From Clostridium sp. (GTDB lineage: Bacteria > Bacillota > Dethiobacteria > Dethiobacterales > Dethiobacteraceae): a stretch of 64,000 bases of DNA. The DNA lies in the NCBI GenBank assembly GCA_018335695.1, contig JAGXRV010000089.1, positions 39,717 to 103,716 on the forward strand. Reading direction: 5' to 3'. Position 1 is the stretch's first letter, and each line of letters opens with the position of its first letter. Shown here piece after piece: positions 37,012 through 44,901 of this stretch. The translations under genes were made by a program, and so were the position numbers. The notes under the pieces were generated by a model. That model worked only from the letters and a program-made list of their open reading frames with translations. It ran no database searches and had not been told where the DNA came from.

Positions 37012-37284
37012 TTGGTTAGCCTGAACCAGCCGGCTTTGATTGCGCATTATTTTTTTACCATTTTACGTTACGCCCTGTTTGCCCGCATTCTGCTTTCTTG
37101 GATTCCACACAATCCGAATAATCCTTTACTGAAAATACTCTACGAAGGAACCGAGCCCCTTTTGGCGCCCTTTCGCCGTTTGATGCCTCGCAGCAATTTG
37201 CCGATTGACTTATCACCGCTGATTGCTATGCTTGTTTTAAGTATTATCCATCAAACAGTAGTCAGCGCCCTGTCACGAATTTAA
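37012..37284 (+). CDS. YggT family membrane protein
   Basis: About 90 residues with two hydrophobic segments (about 10-30 and 68-88). FARILLSWIPHNPNNPLLKILYEGTEPLLAPFRRLMP is the conserved YggT core, cited here from residue 24 onward: key elements are SWIP, the NP turn, and EPLLAPFRR. Family members affect cell shape, division and osmotic tolerance. Start is uncertain: AAGGAG touches the TTG at 37012, and a CTG nine bases later has better spacing. A hairpin repeat follows the stop as terminator. Confidence 0.8.
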   Translation: MVSLNQPALIAHYFFTILRYALFARILLSWIPHNPNNPLLKILYEGTEPLLAPFRRLMPRSNLPIDLSPLIAMLVLSIIHQTVVSALSRI

Positions 37285-37289
37285 CCGAT

Positions 37290-37333
37290 AAAAAAGACGC
37301 TACGCTTTTTCTATCAGCTGATGCGTCTTTTTT
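37290..37333. repeat. Hairpin repeat, copy 2, acting as yggT terminator
   Basis: AAAAAAGACGC and GCGTCTTTTTT frame a unit nearly identical to 8990-9032. It starts six bases after the yggT stop. Confidence 0.7.
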
Positions 37334-37431
37334 ATCCATTGGCTAGCAGGTTTGAAACCCACCCGAGAGGGATTCATCCTGCGAAACCTCCCATTGCGTT
37401 GGAAACCATATAATTTCCTGGTAGAAAAATT

Positions 37432-37470
37432 CCCCTCCCTTGGAGGGGTGCCCGCTAGGGCGGGGTGGTC
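37432..37470. repeat. REP-like palindromic repeat
   Basis: CCCCTCCCTTGGAGGGG at 37432-37448 followed by GGGCGGGGTGGTC. Inverted relative to the copy at 10995-11035. The 300 bases between yggT and the next gene hold only repeats and a promoter. Confidence 0.6.
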
Positions 37471-37515
37471 GCGTAGATAAGTGGGACAAATCACCTGTCC
37501 CCTATAGCATCATGA

Positions 37516-37544
37516 TTGACAAACGGCAAAAAATAGGATATAAA
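37516..37544 (+). promoter_or_regulatory. Promoter of the ferritin-like gene
   Basis: TTGACA, 17 bases, TATAAA. Downstream AATTAGT (37543-37549) and ACTAATT (37564-37570) form a 14-base-spaced inverted repeat that might be an operator. Confidence 0.7.
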
Positions 37545-37583
37545 TTAGTTGTCAGTAATTAATACTAATTAGGAGGTATGTTT

Positions 37584-38000
37584 ATGGATCTGGTCAATGA
37601 AAGCAAAGTTGGTATTTGCCTTGGTACTTGCGTAATTGATGAAGTTGGCAATGAATTTAAAGGCGAAAGCTGGGAAGTAGGCATCTACTTAGCAATGGCT
37701 CGTCAAGCTCAGCGGGAGGGTTATCCGGAAGTGGCTTTAGTTTTGCGAGAAATCGCTCTTGAAGAAGCTAATCATGCTGCTCTGTTTGCTGAACTTTCCG
37801 GCAGAATCTCCACAAGTACTAAAGAAAATATTGAGAAAATGCTTGCCGGCGAGATTTCTGCTAACAAAGGCAAAAGGGAAGCAGCCATAAAGGCTAAAGA
37901 TGCCGGGCTTGATCACGCTCACGATATTTTAGATGAAACGAGCCGTGATGAAGGTCGTCACGCCAGAGCGCTGCAGGGTTTGCTTAATCGTTACTTCTAA
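37584..38000 (+). CDS. Rubrerythrin-like ferritin-family protein without rubredoxin domain
   Basis: A 138-residue four-helix di-iron protein. Carboxylate and His ligands appear in NEFKGESWEVGIYLAMA, LEEANHAALFAEL and DEGRHARALQGLL. The C-terminal rubredoxin domain of classic rubrerythrin is absent, but a short rubredoxin is encoded separately at 59.9 kb. The family reduces peroxide in anaerobes. ATG 37584 is seven bases after GGAGG; an ATG six bases earlier abuts the site. It has its own promoter and terminator, as expected for a stress gene. Confidence 0.82.
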   Translation: MDLVNESKVGICLGTCVIDEVGNEFKGESWEVGIYLAMARQAQREGYPEVALVLREIALEEANHAALFAELSGRISTSTKENIEKMLAGEISANKGKREAAIKAKDAGLDHAHDILDETSRDEGRHARALQGLLNRYF

Positions 38001-38027
38001 GAATTCTACATATGATATTCTTAGCCG

Positions 38028-38058
38028 AAAAGAAGCAGTTTTTATGCTGCTTCTTTTT
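38028..38058 (+). terminator. Terminator of the ferritin-like gene
   Basis: AAAAGAAGCAG and CTGCTTCTTTTTT form the stem and T-run, starting 28 bases after the stop. Confidence 0.85.
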
Positions 38059-38085
38059 TGGGTTTTTCTTTGAGTCTTCTTTTGC

Positions 38086-38646
38086 CTAAACTTTAGGATC
38101 TGGATAGCCTGGAATCGGGAGCTCTTTTATCGCTAACTCTGCCATAGCTTCATAGCCGTTAAGATTAGGGTGACAACCATCGACAGTCAGTTCTGCCTTA
38201 AAGCGGTTATCCTCTGTTAGAAATGCCCTGTGAAACGGAATAAGCGGAATAGCTTCTTTTTTAGCTGTTTCCTGAATAAATGCGCGATACTCTGCTAAAA
38301 TAGCTTCTACCTGAGGCTCGTCCACGGGAATAGGTGTGCCAAGCAGCGGATATACTTTGTGTTCTAGACAGCGATAGCAGATCTCTCTGATATTTTGGGT
38401 CACAGTAAGCAAAGATTGCGCCCAATAGGCATCGTTTGTTCCTCCCAGCAATAGCAGATGGCTGGGATTGTAGTTAAAGGCCAAAGAAAGTCTTTGCAGC
38501 ATCAATGTGGTAGTATCGCCGTTAACTCCCCCGTTGATAATCTCCAGACCTGTTTTCTGAGCCAATATCCGAACCCAAGAACAATCGGGACCGTAGGGAA
38601 ACCCGTAAGTAATCGAGTCTCCTAGTGCATAGATTTTGATTGCCAT
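38086..38646 (-). CDS. SGNH/GDSL hydrolase
   Basis: A 186-residue esterase-type protein. ALGDSITYG is block I with the nucleophilic Ser, NGGVNGDTT block II (Gly), GGTND block III (Asn) and DGCHPN block V (Asp and His). All catalytic residues are present. There is no signal peptide, so it acts in the cytoplasm. Likely lysophospholipase or carbohydrate esterase; the natural substrate is unknown. Confidence 0.85.
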   Translation of the reverse strand: MAIKIYALGDSITYGFPYGPDCSWVRILAQKTGLEIINGGVNGDTTTLMLQRLSLAFNYNPSHLLLLGGTNDAYWAQSLLTVTQNIREICYRCLEHKVYPLLGTPIPVDEPQVEAILAEYRAFIQETAKKEAIPLIPFHRAFLTEDNRFKAELTVDGCHPNLNGYEAMAELAIKELPIPGYPDPKV

Positions 38647-38694
38647 CTTCGATCACCCATTAATTTCGTTCTACGCAGTCCTTTGTTTTTCCTG

Positions 38695-40041
38695 CTACTG
38701 TGCAGTTCCGACACGATATTTGTACGGAACAGAGCGATAGCTATCTTGTGAAAGCATTTCCCTGCTTATTTCTTCCCCATTTATTTTTTCGATTCGCCAA
38801 ACAGTAACTTGATAACCAGGCTGACCCTTTCTGAGTTGCTCCCGAACTCCTTTTGGCAGTTCAGCAGTCATAATAATTTCCTCTTCCGCATCGATACTGG
38901 CAAGATCTGTCGTCAGAATTAAAACTTCATGCCCAGGAATCTTTTTGCCATAAAATGTGACAGTTAACTTGTTATCGTCAATAAATGTCCGTAACCAAAC
39001 AGCATGGTTGCGATCATTAAGAAATTGCAGATCAATCCAGCCGTAGGAGATAGTAGCATCACGACCCGGTGGCAGATAAGCGACAGCTAAACCGTGATTT
39101 CTTCGCTCAAGGATACTTAGATTCGCAAGTAAAATAGTATTGTAAAGTGTTGAAGATACCTGGCAAATGCCGCCGCCTATTCCTTCCACCAATTCACCGC
39201 CGACGATGACCGGCGCTTCTCTATATCCTCTCTGCGCCGTAGCTTTTCCCACCACCTCGTTGAATGAAAATCGGCCGCCTGAAAAAACCAGCGTTTTATC
39301 AATAGCTTTGGCAGCAAGCCGGATATTGTGATTTCTGTTTATATCTTCGGCAGTAAAGGTGGTGCTGAAAGTCGCGATCGCTTCCCTTACATTCAAGCTC
39401 TCAAGGTAAGCTGTTGTTATCGCTGCAATCGCCGGCATTTCAGCAAGATAAAGAGTTTTCATTTCAGTATAGTTTTCCAACCCCTCCTCCAATCTCTTCA
39501 AAGTTTCAGTCAGGTCTAATTCCCTGCCGACTCTATCCGGAATGATTTCCACTTTCTTTCTGTCTTCCGAAAGACTAAATAGCGCGTCCTGAGGTTCTTG
39601 CCGGATGGCCTTAGCGGCTTCCGCCAACGCTGAGCTGAAATGTTGATAATCGACAATAAAATTTGGCATTAAATTAGCTGTTCTGCCCTTCAATGAAAGC
39701 CGTTGCAGATATGAAAAAAAGTGATAATCTTCTCGACCGACTGCATGCGCTTCCGCTATCGTAGCTTCAATGTCCGGAACAATACCCAACTTTGAAAAAT
39801 TAACAGTCCACTCATTCTCCTCGAAAATTAAACTAATTTCCCGCTGAGGAAGCTGTTCGCGCTGAAGTTTTTGCCTAAGCAGTTCAGCCGCTTCGCTGGT
39901 TTTTTTTCCTCCGACGGCAAGTCCGTCAACAAAGACACCGGCATAGATTCTATCCCGATGATATATATAATCAATCAAGGAGAAGACTAAAAGTAAACCA
40001 AAAATAGCAAATAGCCAGCGCAGTTTTTTTACTTTACTCAT
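38695..40041 (-). CDS. VanW family protein with peptidoglycan-binding and G5-like regions
   Basis: A 448-residue protein. One signal-anchor (about 6-26, LRWLFAIFGLLLVFSLIDYI) is followed by a PG-binding-4 region and then VanW, recognised by FSFNEVVGKATAQRGY, EGIGGGICQVSSTLYN and HGLAVAYLPPGRDATI. The last ~70 residues resemble a G5 domain. Such proteins face the wall; VanW occurs in vancomycin-resistance clusters, but this gene has no van neighbours and is the common clostridial wall-associated type. ATG at 40041 has GGGGG six bases upstream. Confidence 0.85.
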   Translation of the reverse strand: MSKVKKLRWLFAIFGLLLVFSLIDYIYHRDRIYAGVFVDGLAVGGKKTSEAAELLRQKLQREQLPQREISLIFEENEWTVNFSKLGIVPDIEATIAEAHAVGREDYHFFSYLQRLSLKGRTANLMPNFIVDYQHFSSALAEAAKAIRQEPQDALFSLSEDRKKVEIIPDRVGRELDLTETLKRLEEGLENYTEMKTLYLAEMPAIAAITTAYLESLNVREAIATFSTTFTAEDINRNHNIRLAAKAIDKTLVFSGGRFSFNEVVGKATAQRGYREAPVIVGGELVEGIGGGICQVSSTLYNTILLANLSILERRNHGLAVAYLPPGRDATISYGWIDLQFLNDRNHAVWLRTFIDDNKLTVTFYGKKIPGHEVLILTTDLASIDAEEEIIMTAELPKGVREQLRKGQPGYQVTVWRIEKINGEEISREMLSQDSYRSVPYKYRVGTAQ

Positions 40042-40141
40042 TGTCTGCCCCCGCATTTATAAAAATGCAATCTCTTGCTATGTCTCTTGCTATATAGATA
40101 TCGAAAAATAGCGCAAAATATGATAAAATCCGTGTCAGAGC

Positions 40142-40280
40142 CTTGGGATAATTTTCATCTGAATATCTTGCATAGTTGTTGGAGGCATGGACAAAATAGA
40201 GACGAGCCTCACAGTTGCAAGTCTCAAAGTAAATCAATAAATTTACTTTTGACTCAACAAAATCAACTGTGAGGTTCTTT
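40142..40280. repeat. Structured tandem repeat, copy A
   Basis: First of two units 169 bases apart. It has ~55 conserved bases (from CTTGGGATAATTTTC through GGCATGGACAAAATA), then a long hairpin: GAGCCTCACAGTTG (40204-40217) pairs with CAACTGTGAGGTTC (40264-40277), enclosing a second stem of AAAGTAAAT/ATTTACTTT type. TTTATTT follows. No gene covers it convincingly. Confidence 0.7.
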
Positions 40281-40310
40281 ATTTAATAAATATTTTTTCT
40301 TGGCGGATTT

Positions 40311-40455
40311 CTTGGCATAATTTACTTCTGAGTATTTTGTATAGTTACGATAAGCATGGAGAAAATAATAATGAACCTCACAGGCGGCAGAAAGTCTTAA
40401 AGTAAATGGCTCAGTTTACTTTTGACTTACTAAACACCAACTGTGAGGTTCTTTT
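40311..40455. repeat. Structured tandem repeat, copy B
   Basis: Second unit. GAACCTCACAG (40373-40383) pairs with CTGTGAGGTTC (40441-40451), again enclosing a stem of AAAGTAAAT and TTTACTTT and followed by TTTT. Spacing from the conserved 5' part to the hairpin is exactly as in copy A. The 450-base region between the VanW and biotin-carrier genes contains only these two units. Confidence 0.7.
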
Positions 40456-40491
40456 ACATATTGCGCCTTCAATTTTTTAATCCCGCGTGGC

Positions 40492-40887
40492 CTACTCAAT
40501 CACCACCATTAAATCACCAGTGTTTACACTGGAACCTTTTGCGACAGCAATTTCTTTAATCGTACCGGCAACCGAAGCAGTCACCTCATTTTCCATTTTC
40601 ATCGCTTCCAGAATTAACAAAACATCTCCACAGTTAACAATCTGACCGATTTCTACCATAATTTTAAGCACCACACCGGGCATCGGCGAGTAAACCGCAT
40701 CTCCGGAAACAAGATTTGGCTTGGCAGCAGTTAAATTAGTAGCGTTTTGCCTGGCAGGAATTGCTGTGTTAGTCGGTTTAACTGTTTCTATAGACGGGGA
40801 AGGCATGCTTGCGCCGGGAACAGTTCCCACTTCTTCCACAGTCACCTCGTAAGACAAGCCGTTGACGGTAACACGGAAAGCTCTCAT
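40492..40887 (-). CDS. Biotin carrier subunit of a decarboxylase/carboxylase
   Basis: A 131-residue protein. The N-terminal ~20 residues ([16 protein letters not shown]) and a Thr/Pro/Ala-rich linker lead to a biotinyl domain from about 60 ([16 protein letters not shown]). The biotinylated Lys is in LEAMKMENE. It resembles the gamma subunit of methylmalonyl-CoA or oxaloacetate decarboxylases. It lies at the end of the korDABC gene row, after a small decarboxylase-accessory gene it overlaps by one base. The carboxyltransferase and membrane subunits are not in the window. Confidence 0.88.
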   Translation of the reverse strand: MRAFRVTVNGLSYEVTVEEVGTVPGASMPSPSIETVKPTNTAIPARQNATNLTAAKPNLVSGDAVYSPMPGVVLKIMVEIGQIVNCGDVLLILEAMKMENEVTASVAGTIKEIAVAKGSSVNTGDLMVVIE

Positions 40888-41180
40888 TAGTTATTCCTCC
40901 TTCGCAAAATGGCAAAATCTTGGCGCTGTCCGATTAATCTCTGCCTGCCCGCAATTGTCCAGAAGGAGCTGTTGCATTGGGAAGCGACAGGCTTTAATGA
41001 ACTGATTGTAAATTGAGTTGCTGATATATTAAGATGTGCTGAAATCGCCGCGATAATAGCAGCAACAACTTCCGGGGCTGCTCCCAAATCCTGCAATACG
41101 CCTGACGGAGTTGCGGAACTTGTTGCTTCAGCAGAATTGGAAGTCTCAGACCCTTTTAAGCTAAGCATACTATCATCCAC
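40887..41180 (-). CDS. Small decarboxylase accessory protein (MmdE / OadG C-terminus-like)
   Basis: A 97-residue protein with GTG at 41180 preceded by [21 protein letters not shown] and [15 protein letters not shown] match the C-terminal part of OadG/MmdD subunits of sodium-pumping decarboxylases, where the conserved end binds the carboxyltransferase. It lacks the N-terminal membrane helix of OadG, so it is closer to the epsilon subunit described for methylmalonyl-CoA decarboxylase. It precedes the biotin carrier. Function is inferred from this similarity and the neighbour. Confidence 0.62.
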   Translation of the reverse strand: MDDSMLSLKGSETSNSAEATSSATPSGVLQDLGAAPEVVAAIIAAISAHLNISATQFTISSLKPVASQCNSSFWTIAGRQRLIGQRQDFAILRRRNN

Positions 41181-41227
41181 TATACATTTCCTCCTTCCAA
41201 AAAGCCAGAAGCGACTAAATAATATTC

Positions 41228-41283
41228 TTATCTCATTACTATTTAATTTCTTCACTTATCTCATTACTATTTAATTTCTTCAC
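41228..41283. repeat. 28-base perfect tandem duplication at the korC 3' end
   Basis: TTATCTCATTACTATTTAAT plus eight more bases occurs twice head to tail, with the junction at 41255/41256. The right copy includes the last korC codons and stop; the left copy repeats them outside the gene, a sign of recent slippage. Confidence 0.9.
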
Positions 41284-41800
41284 TTAAAGCGTAACCATAA
41301 GTAAAAGCGAGCAAATTCAGTTCTGCCGTTCCGCTTGGGACTCGTCGCTGAATTGCCTCTTCAAGATAAATTTTCGGCAGAATATTCTTCAGCAACGATG
41401 AGAGGATGCCTAGTAGCACCATGTTTGCAGTAATTTCCTTACCCGCTTTTCTTGCAGTTGCTAAAACCGGGAATCGCAAAGCATCTGCAGCGCACTGAGT
41501 TGTCTGCATACTTTCTTCAAGCACAATTATAGCGTTCTCTTTGAGATCGTGGCAATATTTAGCATAGGATTCTGCAGATAGTGCCAGAAAAATATCAGGC
41601 GATGAGACTTTTGGGTAATCAACCGGTTGGTCACTGAGAATAACTTCCGCCCTGCTCGCACCGCCACGAGCTTCCGGTCCATAAGATTGGGTCTGTACGA
41701 CAAAAAAACCTGCTTGTAAAGCCGCATCCGCCAAAATCACCGCTGCAAGGATAATCCCCTGTCCGCCGAAACCTGACAGACGAATTTCTTTTTTAAACAT
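41267..41800 (-). CDS. korC: 2-oxoacid:ferredoxin oxidoreductase gamma subunit
   Basis: A 177-residue subunit starting MFKKEIRLSGFGGQGIILAA. The FGGQG motif and QSYGPEARGGASRAEVILS are typical of the gamma chain of pyruvate/2-oxoglutarate ferredoxin oxidoreductases. The ATG at 41800 overlaps korB by eight bases and has GAAGGA upstream. It completes the korDABC set. Confidence 0.9.
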   Translation of the reverse strand: MFKKEIRLSGFGGQGIILAAVILADAALQAGFFVVQTQSYGPEARGGASRAEVILSDQPVDYPKVSSPDIFLALSAESYAKYCHDLKENAIIVLEESMQTTQCAADALRFPVLATARKAGKEITANMVLLGILSSLLKNILPKIYLEEAIQRRVPSGTAELNLLAFTYGYALSEEIK

Positions 41801-42626
41801 TGCTATCGTCCTTCCCAAGCTGCTGACGAAAACTACGATACAATGCTGTATACTCAGGCTTCCGTTCGCTCCTGAAAATACCGGTTACAATCCTGTCCTT
41901 AATTGCATGTGACGGCAAAGAAGCAGCTTTTTCCAGTGGAATTGTTCGCTCTTTCTGCCATTGAAGCATCTCAACAGCAGTATTCATTTTGTTCATCCGT
42001 CCAAAATATGTAGGACATTGTGTTACACAGTCAATTACAGCAAATCCATCATGGCGAAGTGCATCCGTCATCATTGCTTCCAACCTAACAGGCGAATAGG
42101 TAGCGCCTCGCGCTACAAATGTCGCACCTGCTGCCTTGCCCAGCTCACAAATATCAAAAGGATAATCCAGATTGCCGTTTGGTGCCGTAGTAGCATTGCA
42201 GGCATGAGCAGTAAGCGGTGAGCACTGGCCACCAGTCATACCATAAATACCGTTGTTGAAAATAAATAATTTAAGCCCGATATTACGTCTTGCGGCATGG
42301 ATAAAGTGATTCCCACCAATTGCAGTCGTATCGCCGTCGCCGGAGAGAACCAATACATGCAAATCAGGATTAGCAAGTTTAACGCCTGTGGCAAAAGCAA
42401 CAGGACGTCCGTGAGTAGTATGAAAAGTGTTAAAATCCAGATAAGCGGAAGCGCGGGCTGAACAGCCAATCCCGGAAACAATTACAACTTTATCTTGCGG
42501 CAACTCCAGTGTTTCGATTGCCCTGAGCAACGCGCTTACTACCTGACCGTTGCCGCAGCCGGCACACCAAATAGTTGGATAACGGTCAAGGCGCAAATAT
42601 CTGCCGATACCAGTGTTTCGACTCAT
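41793..42626 (-). CDS. korB: 2-oxoacid:ferredoxin oxidoreductase beta subunit
   Basis: A 277-residue thiamine-diphosphate-binding subunit. WCAGCGNGQVVSALLRA holds cluster cysteines; LSGDGDTTAIGGNHFIHAAR and NNGIYGMTGGQCSP form the ThDP/Mg site (GDGD...NN). With KorA it decarboxylates a 2-oxoacid, likely 2-oxoglutarate, giving the acyl-CoA and reduced ferredoxin. Overlaps korA by four bases (ATGA). Confidence 0.92.
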   Translation of the reverse strand: MSRNTGIGRYLRLDRYPTIWCAGCGNGQVVSALLRAIETLELPQDKVVIVSGIGCSARASAYLDFNTFHTTHGRPVAFATGVKLANPDLHVLVLSGDGDTTAIGGNHFIHAARRNIGLKLFIFNNGIYGMTGGQCSPLTAHACNATTAPNGNLDYPFDICELGKAAGATFVARGATYSPVRLEAMMTDALRHDGFAVIDCVTQCPTYFGRMNKMNTAVEMLQWQKERTIPLEKAASLPSHAIKDRIVTGIFRSERKPEYTALYRSFRQQLGKDDSNV

Positions 42627-43759
42627 TTAGCCACCTCATTGATTGCGGCAAGGATTTTTTGCGGCTGAATAAGTGTACCGTCCACATGAGTGACAGATAA
42701 ACTTCTCTTAGCAGAATCTAAAACACGGCAAACCTCCGCATAGATCTGACCCAAGTTCATCTCCGCTGTAATGACCGCTGTTGCTTTTGCGCAAATATTT
42801 GATATCTCTTTAGACGGAAACGGCCATAATGTAATTAAACGAAGCAATCCCGCTCTGATTCCGAGAGCTCTGGCTTGATTGACGGCAGCTTTTGCAGATC
42901 TGGCACTCGCCCCGTAAGAGATGATGATAATTTCGGCATCATCAGTTAGGTATTCTTCATGGAATGAAAATTTATCTTTATTAAGAATAATTTTATGCTG
43001 TAAACGCCTGACAAGTCCGTCAATCTTCTCCGGCTTGCCTGTGGGAAATCCTGTTTCATCGTGAAAAAGACCGGTAACATGATAACGGTAGCCTGTACCG
43101 AATGACGCCGGCACGGGAACAAGATCGTCTTGCGGTTTAAACGGCAGATATTCAGCAGACGGCTCGTTTGGCTCCCTGCGAGCAAAGACAAACAATTCGC
43201 CTGCTCCAGGCAGTGACGCTCCTTCGCGCATATGTGCAATTACTTCATCCATCAATAAAATCACCGGGGTACGTAATGCCTCGGAAATATTGAACGCTTT
43301 TACTGTCAGTGTAAATACTTCTTCCACGCCGGCAGGCGTTAGTACTACCATTTCATGATCTCCGTGAGTACCCCAGCGAGCCTGCATAACATCCCCTTGC
43401 GCAGGTGCTGTCGGACCTCCGGTGCTCGGCCCCAAACGCTGCACGTTTACGACGACACAAGGTATTTCCGTCATAATAGCATACCCTATATTTTCCTGCA
43501 TCAGACTAAAGCCCGGGCCGCTGGTAGCAGTCATCGCTTTCGCGCCGGCAAGTGAAGCACCGATGCAAGCTGCAATACTACTGATTTCATCTTCCATCTG
43601 AATAAAATTACCGCCAATTGCGGGTAGCTTTTTAGCCAAAATTTCCGCAATTTCTGTTGAAGGGGTGATAGGATATCCGGCAAAGAAATTCAGTCCTGCG
43701 TATAAAGCGCCTGCTGCACATGCTTCATTCCCCTGCATGAGCTTCCTCTGCTCAGTCAT
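42623..43759 (-). CDS. korA: 2-oxoacid:ferredoxin oxidoreductase alpha subunit
   Basis: A 378-residue subunit. MQGNEACAAGALYAGLNFF, YPITPSTEIAEILAK and ATSGPGFSLMQENIGYA are conserved in KorA. VVVNVQRLGPSTGGPTAPAQ is the CoA/substrate segment. Start ATG overlaps korD by eight bases and has GGAGGG upstream. The 2-oxoglutarate preference is inferred from family resemblance; branched-chain 2-oxoacids are possible. Confidence 0.92.
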   Translation of the reverse strand: MTEQRKLMQGNEACAAGALYAGLNFFAGYPITPSTEIAEILAKKLPAIGGNFIQMEDEISSIAACIGASLAGAKAMTATSGPGFSLMQENIGYAIMTEIPCVVVNVQRLGPSTGGPTAPAQGDVMQARWGTHGDHEMVVLTPAGVEEVFTLTVKAFNISEALRTPVILLMDEVIAHMREGASLPGAGELFVFARREPNEPSAEYLPFKPQDDLVPVPASFGTGYRYHVTGLFHDETGFPTGKPEKIDGLVRRLQHKIILNKDKFSFHEEYLTDDAEIIIISYGASARSAKAAVNQARALGIRAGLLRLITLWPFPSKEISNICAKATAVITAEMNLGQIYAEVCRVLDSAKRSLSVTHVDGTLIQPQKILAAINEVAK

Positions 43760-43961
43760 GCTCTGCTCCCTCCAGGGTTATAGCAAAGTCGGGACATCGC
43801 AGCTCACAAAGCCCGCAGCCACTGCATGCGGCAGGATCTTTTATATATGGCATGCCGTCAGCTCCTTTTGCTAAAACATTCTTCGGACAAAAGCTAAAGC
43901 AGATGCCGCACTGCTTACACCATTTTTTGTCAATGACAACTGTGTGGTTCTTTTTATTCAC
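43752..43961 (-). CDS. korD: 2-oxoacid:ferredoxin oxidoreductase delta subunit (2x[4Fe-4S] ferredoxin)
   Basis: A 69-residue ferredoxin-like protein. Two C-x2-C-x2-C-x3-C motifs: CKQCGICFSFCP and CSGCGLCELRCP. It relays electrons from the KorAB site to soluble ferredoxin. GTG at 43961 follows GGGAGG; the codon at 43976 lies upstream of the site. First gene of the kor operon. Confidence 0.9.
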   Translation of the reverse strand: MNKKNHTVVIDKKWCKQCGICFSFCPKNVLAKGADGMPYIKDPAACSGCGLCELRCPDFAITLEGAEHD

Positions 43962-44022
43962 ATTGCCTCCCACCAATTTTTAAACGAAAATGACAGCAAA
44001 TCAGTAATATTTTAGACTCAGG

Positions 44023-44901
44023 TTAATTCGACTTACGCCAGAAAACTCCTTTTTTTACTATTTGTGAGTTTTGCTGCATTTCCAAACGATTCTCCAGAAA
44101 ATCTTTATATTCCCCGGCGTTTAATCCGCAATTAGCAAGAGAAGAAATATGACCTGCTCCTGACCCATGAAAATCCGAACCGCCACAAATAAACAGGCGG
44201 TTTAATTTTGCTAATTGTCGATAGTGTCCGGACTGAGAGGCGTTCTGTTCGGGATGATATACTTCCAACCCTTGTAAACCATAAGAAATAAATTCAGTCA
44301 GCAAGCTATCTTTTCCCGACAAATAAGGATGAGCCCAAGCCGCCAAACCACCTGCAGACCTGATTCTGGCAATAGCTTCCTCTGGTCTTAATTTAAAGCG
44401 CTCAACATATCCGGGCATCCGATAACCAAGTAAATCATTAAATGCTGCCGGTAAGTTGGGAAAATAACCTTTTTCTACTAGTGCTCTGGCAATGTGAAGA
44501 CGTCCTGGAGCCGCTTTGCCGGCAAAATCCAGCACATCTCCCAAGCTGATAAGATAACCTAATGAGTTTAACTTTTTTACCGCCTTTTCTGCCCGATTGA
44601 AACGACTTTCCTGTAATATTTTTAATAAAGCAATTAAGTCTGGATCAGTATGGTCAATGTAGAACCCAAGAATATGAATTTCTCTATCATCCGTCTCTGT
44701 ACTAAGTTCTATCCCCGGAATGATCTCCGGCAGGGCATTTTTTGTGGTATTCAAAGCAGCATTTATGCCGTCAATCGTGTCATGATCAGTAATAGCAATA
44801 GCTGACAAACCCTGAGAAACAGCTTTTCTTACGATTTCAGCAGGTGAAAGTAAACCATCACTCGCACTAGTATGAATATGTAGATCAGCTACTACAGTCA
44901 T
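44023..44901 (-). CDS. PHP-domain metal-dependent phosphoesterase
   Basis: A 292-residue protein. ADLHIHTSASDG, AITDHDTIDG, IPGIELST and GSDFHGSG are the four PHP metal-binding motifs, with AWAHPYL between. Stand-alone PHP proteins of this type (YciV/RNase AM-like) hydrolyse 3',5'-nucleoside bisphosphates or trim RNA 5' ends. The ATG overlaps the dipeptidase stop, so the two are co-translated. Confidence 0.85.
   Translation of the reverse strand: MTVVADLHIHTSASDGLLSPAEIVRKAVSQGLSAIAITDHDTIDGINAALNTTKNALPEIIPGIELSTETDDREIHILGFYIDHTDPDLIALLKILQESRFNRAEKAVKKLNSLGYLISLGDVLDFAGKAAPGRLHIARALVEKGYFPNLPAAFNDLLGYRMPGYVERFKLRPEEAIARIRSAGGLAAWAHPYLSGKDSLLTEFISYGLQGLEVYHPEQNASQSGHYRQLAKLNRLFICGGSDFHGSGAGHISSLANCGLNAGEYKDFLENRLEMQQNSQIVKKGVFWRKSN

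Noticed and set aside
38695..40041. Vancomycin-resistance gene
   Set aside because: VanW-family wall proteins are common in clostridial genomes; no vanHAX, vanRS or vanY neighbours exist.
40034..40237. 67-codon minus-strand frame ending inside the VanW N-terminus
   Set aside because: Overlaps the VanW gene start and the hairpin of repeat copy A; no convincing ribosome site. Its partial similarity to copy B is noted as an alternative reading only.
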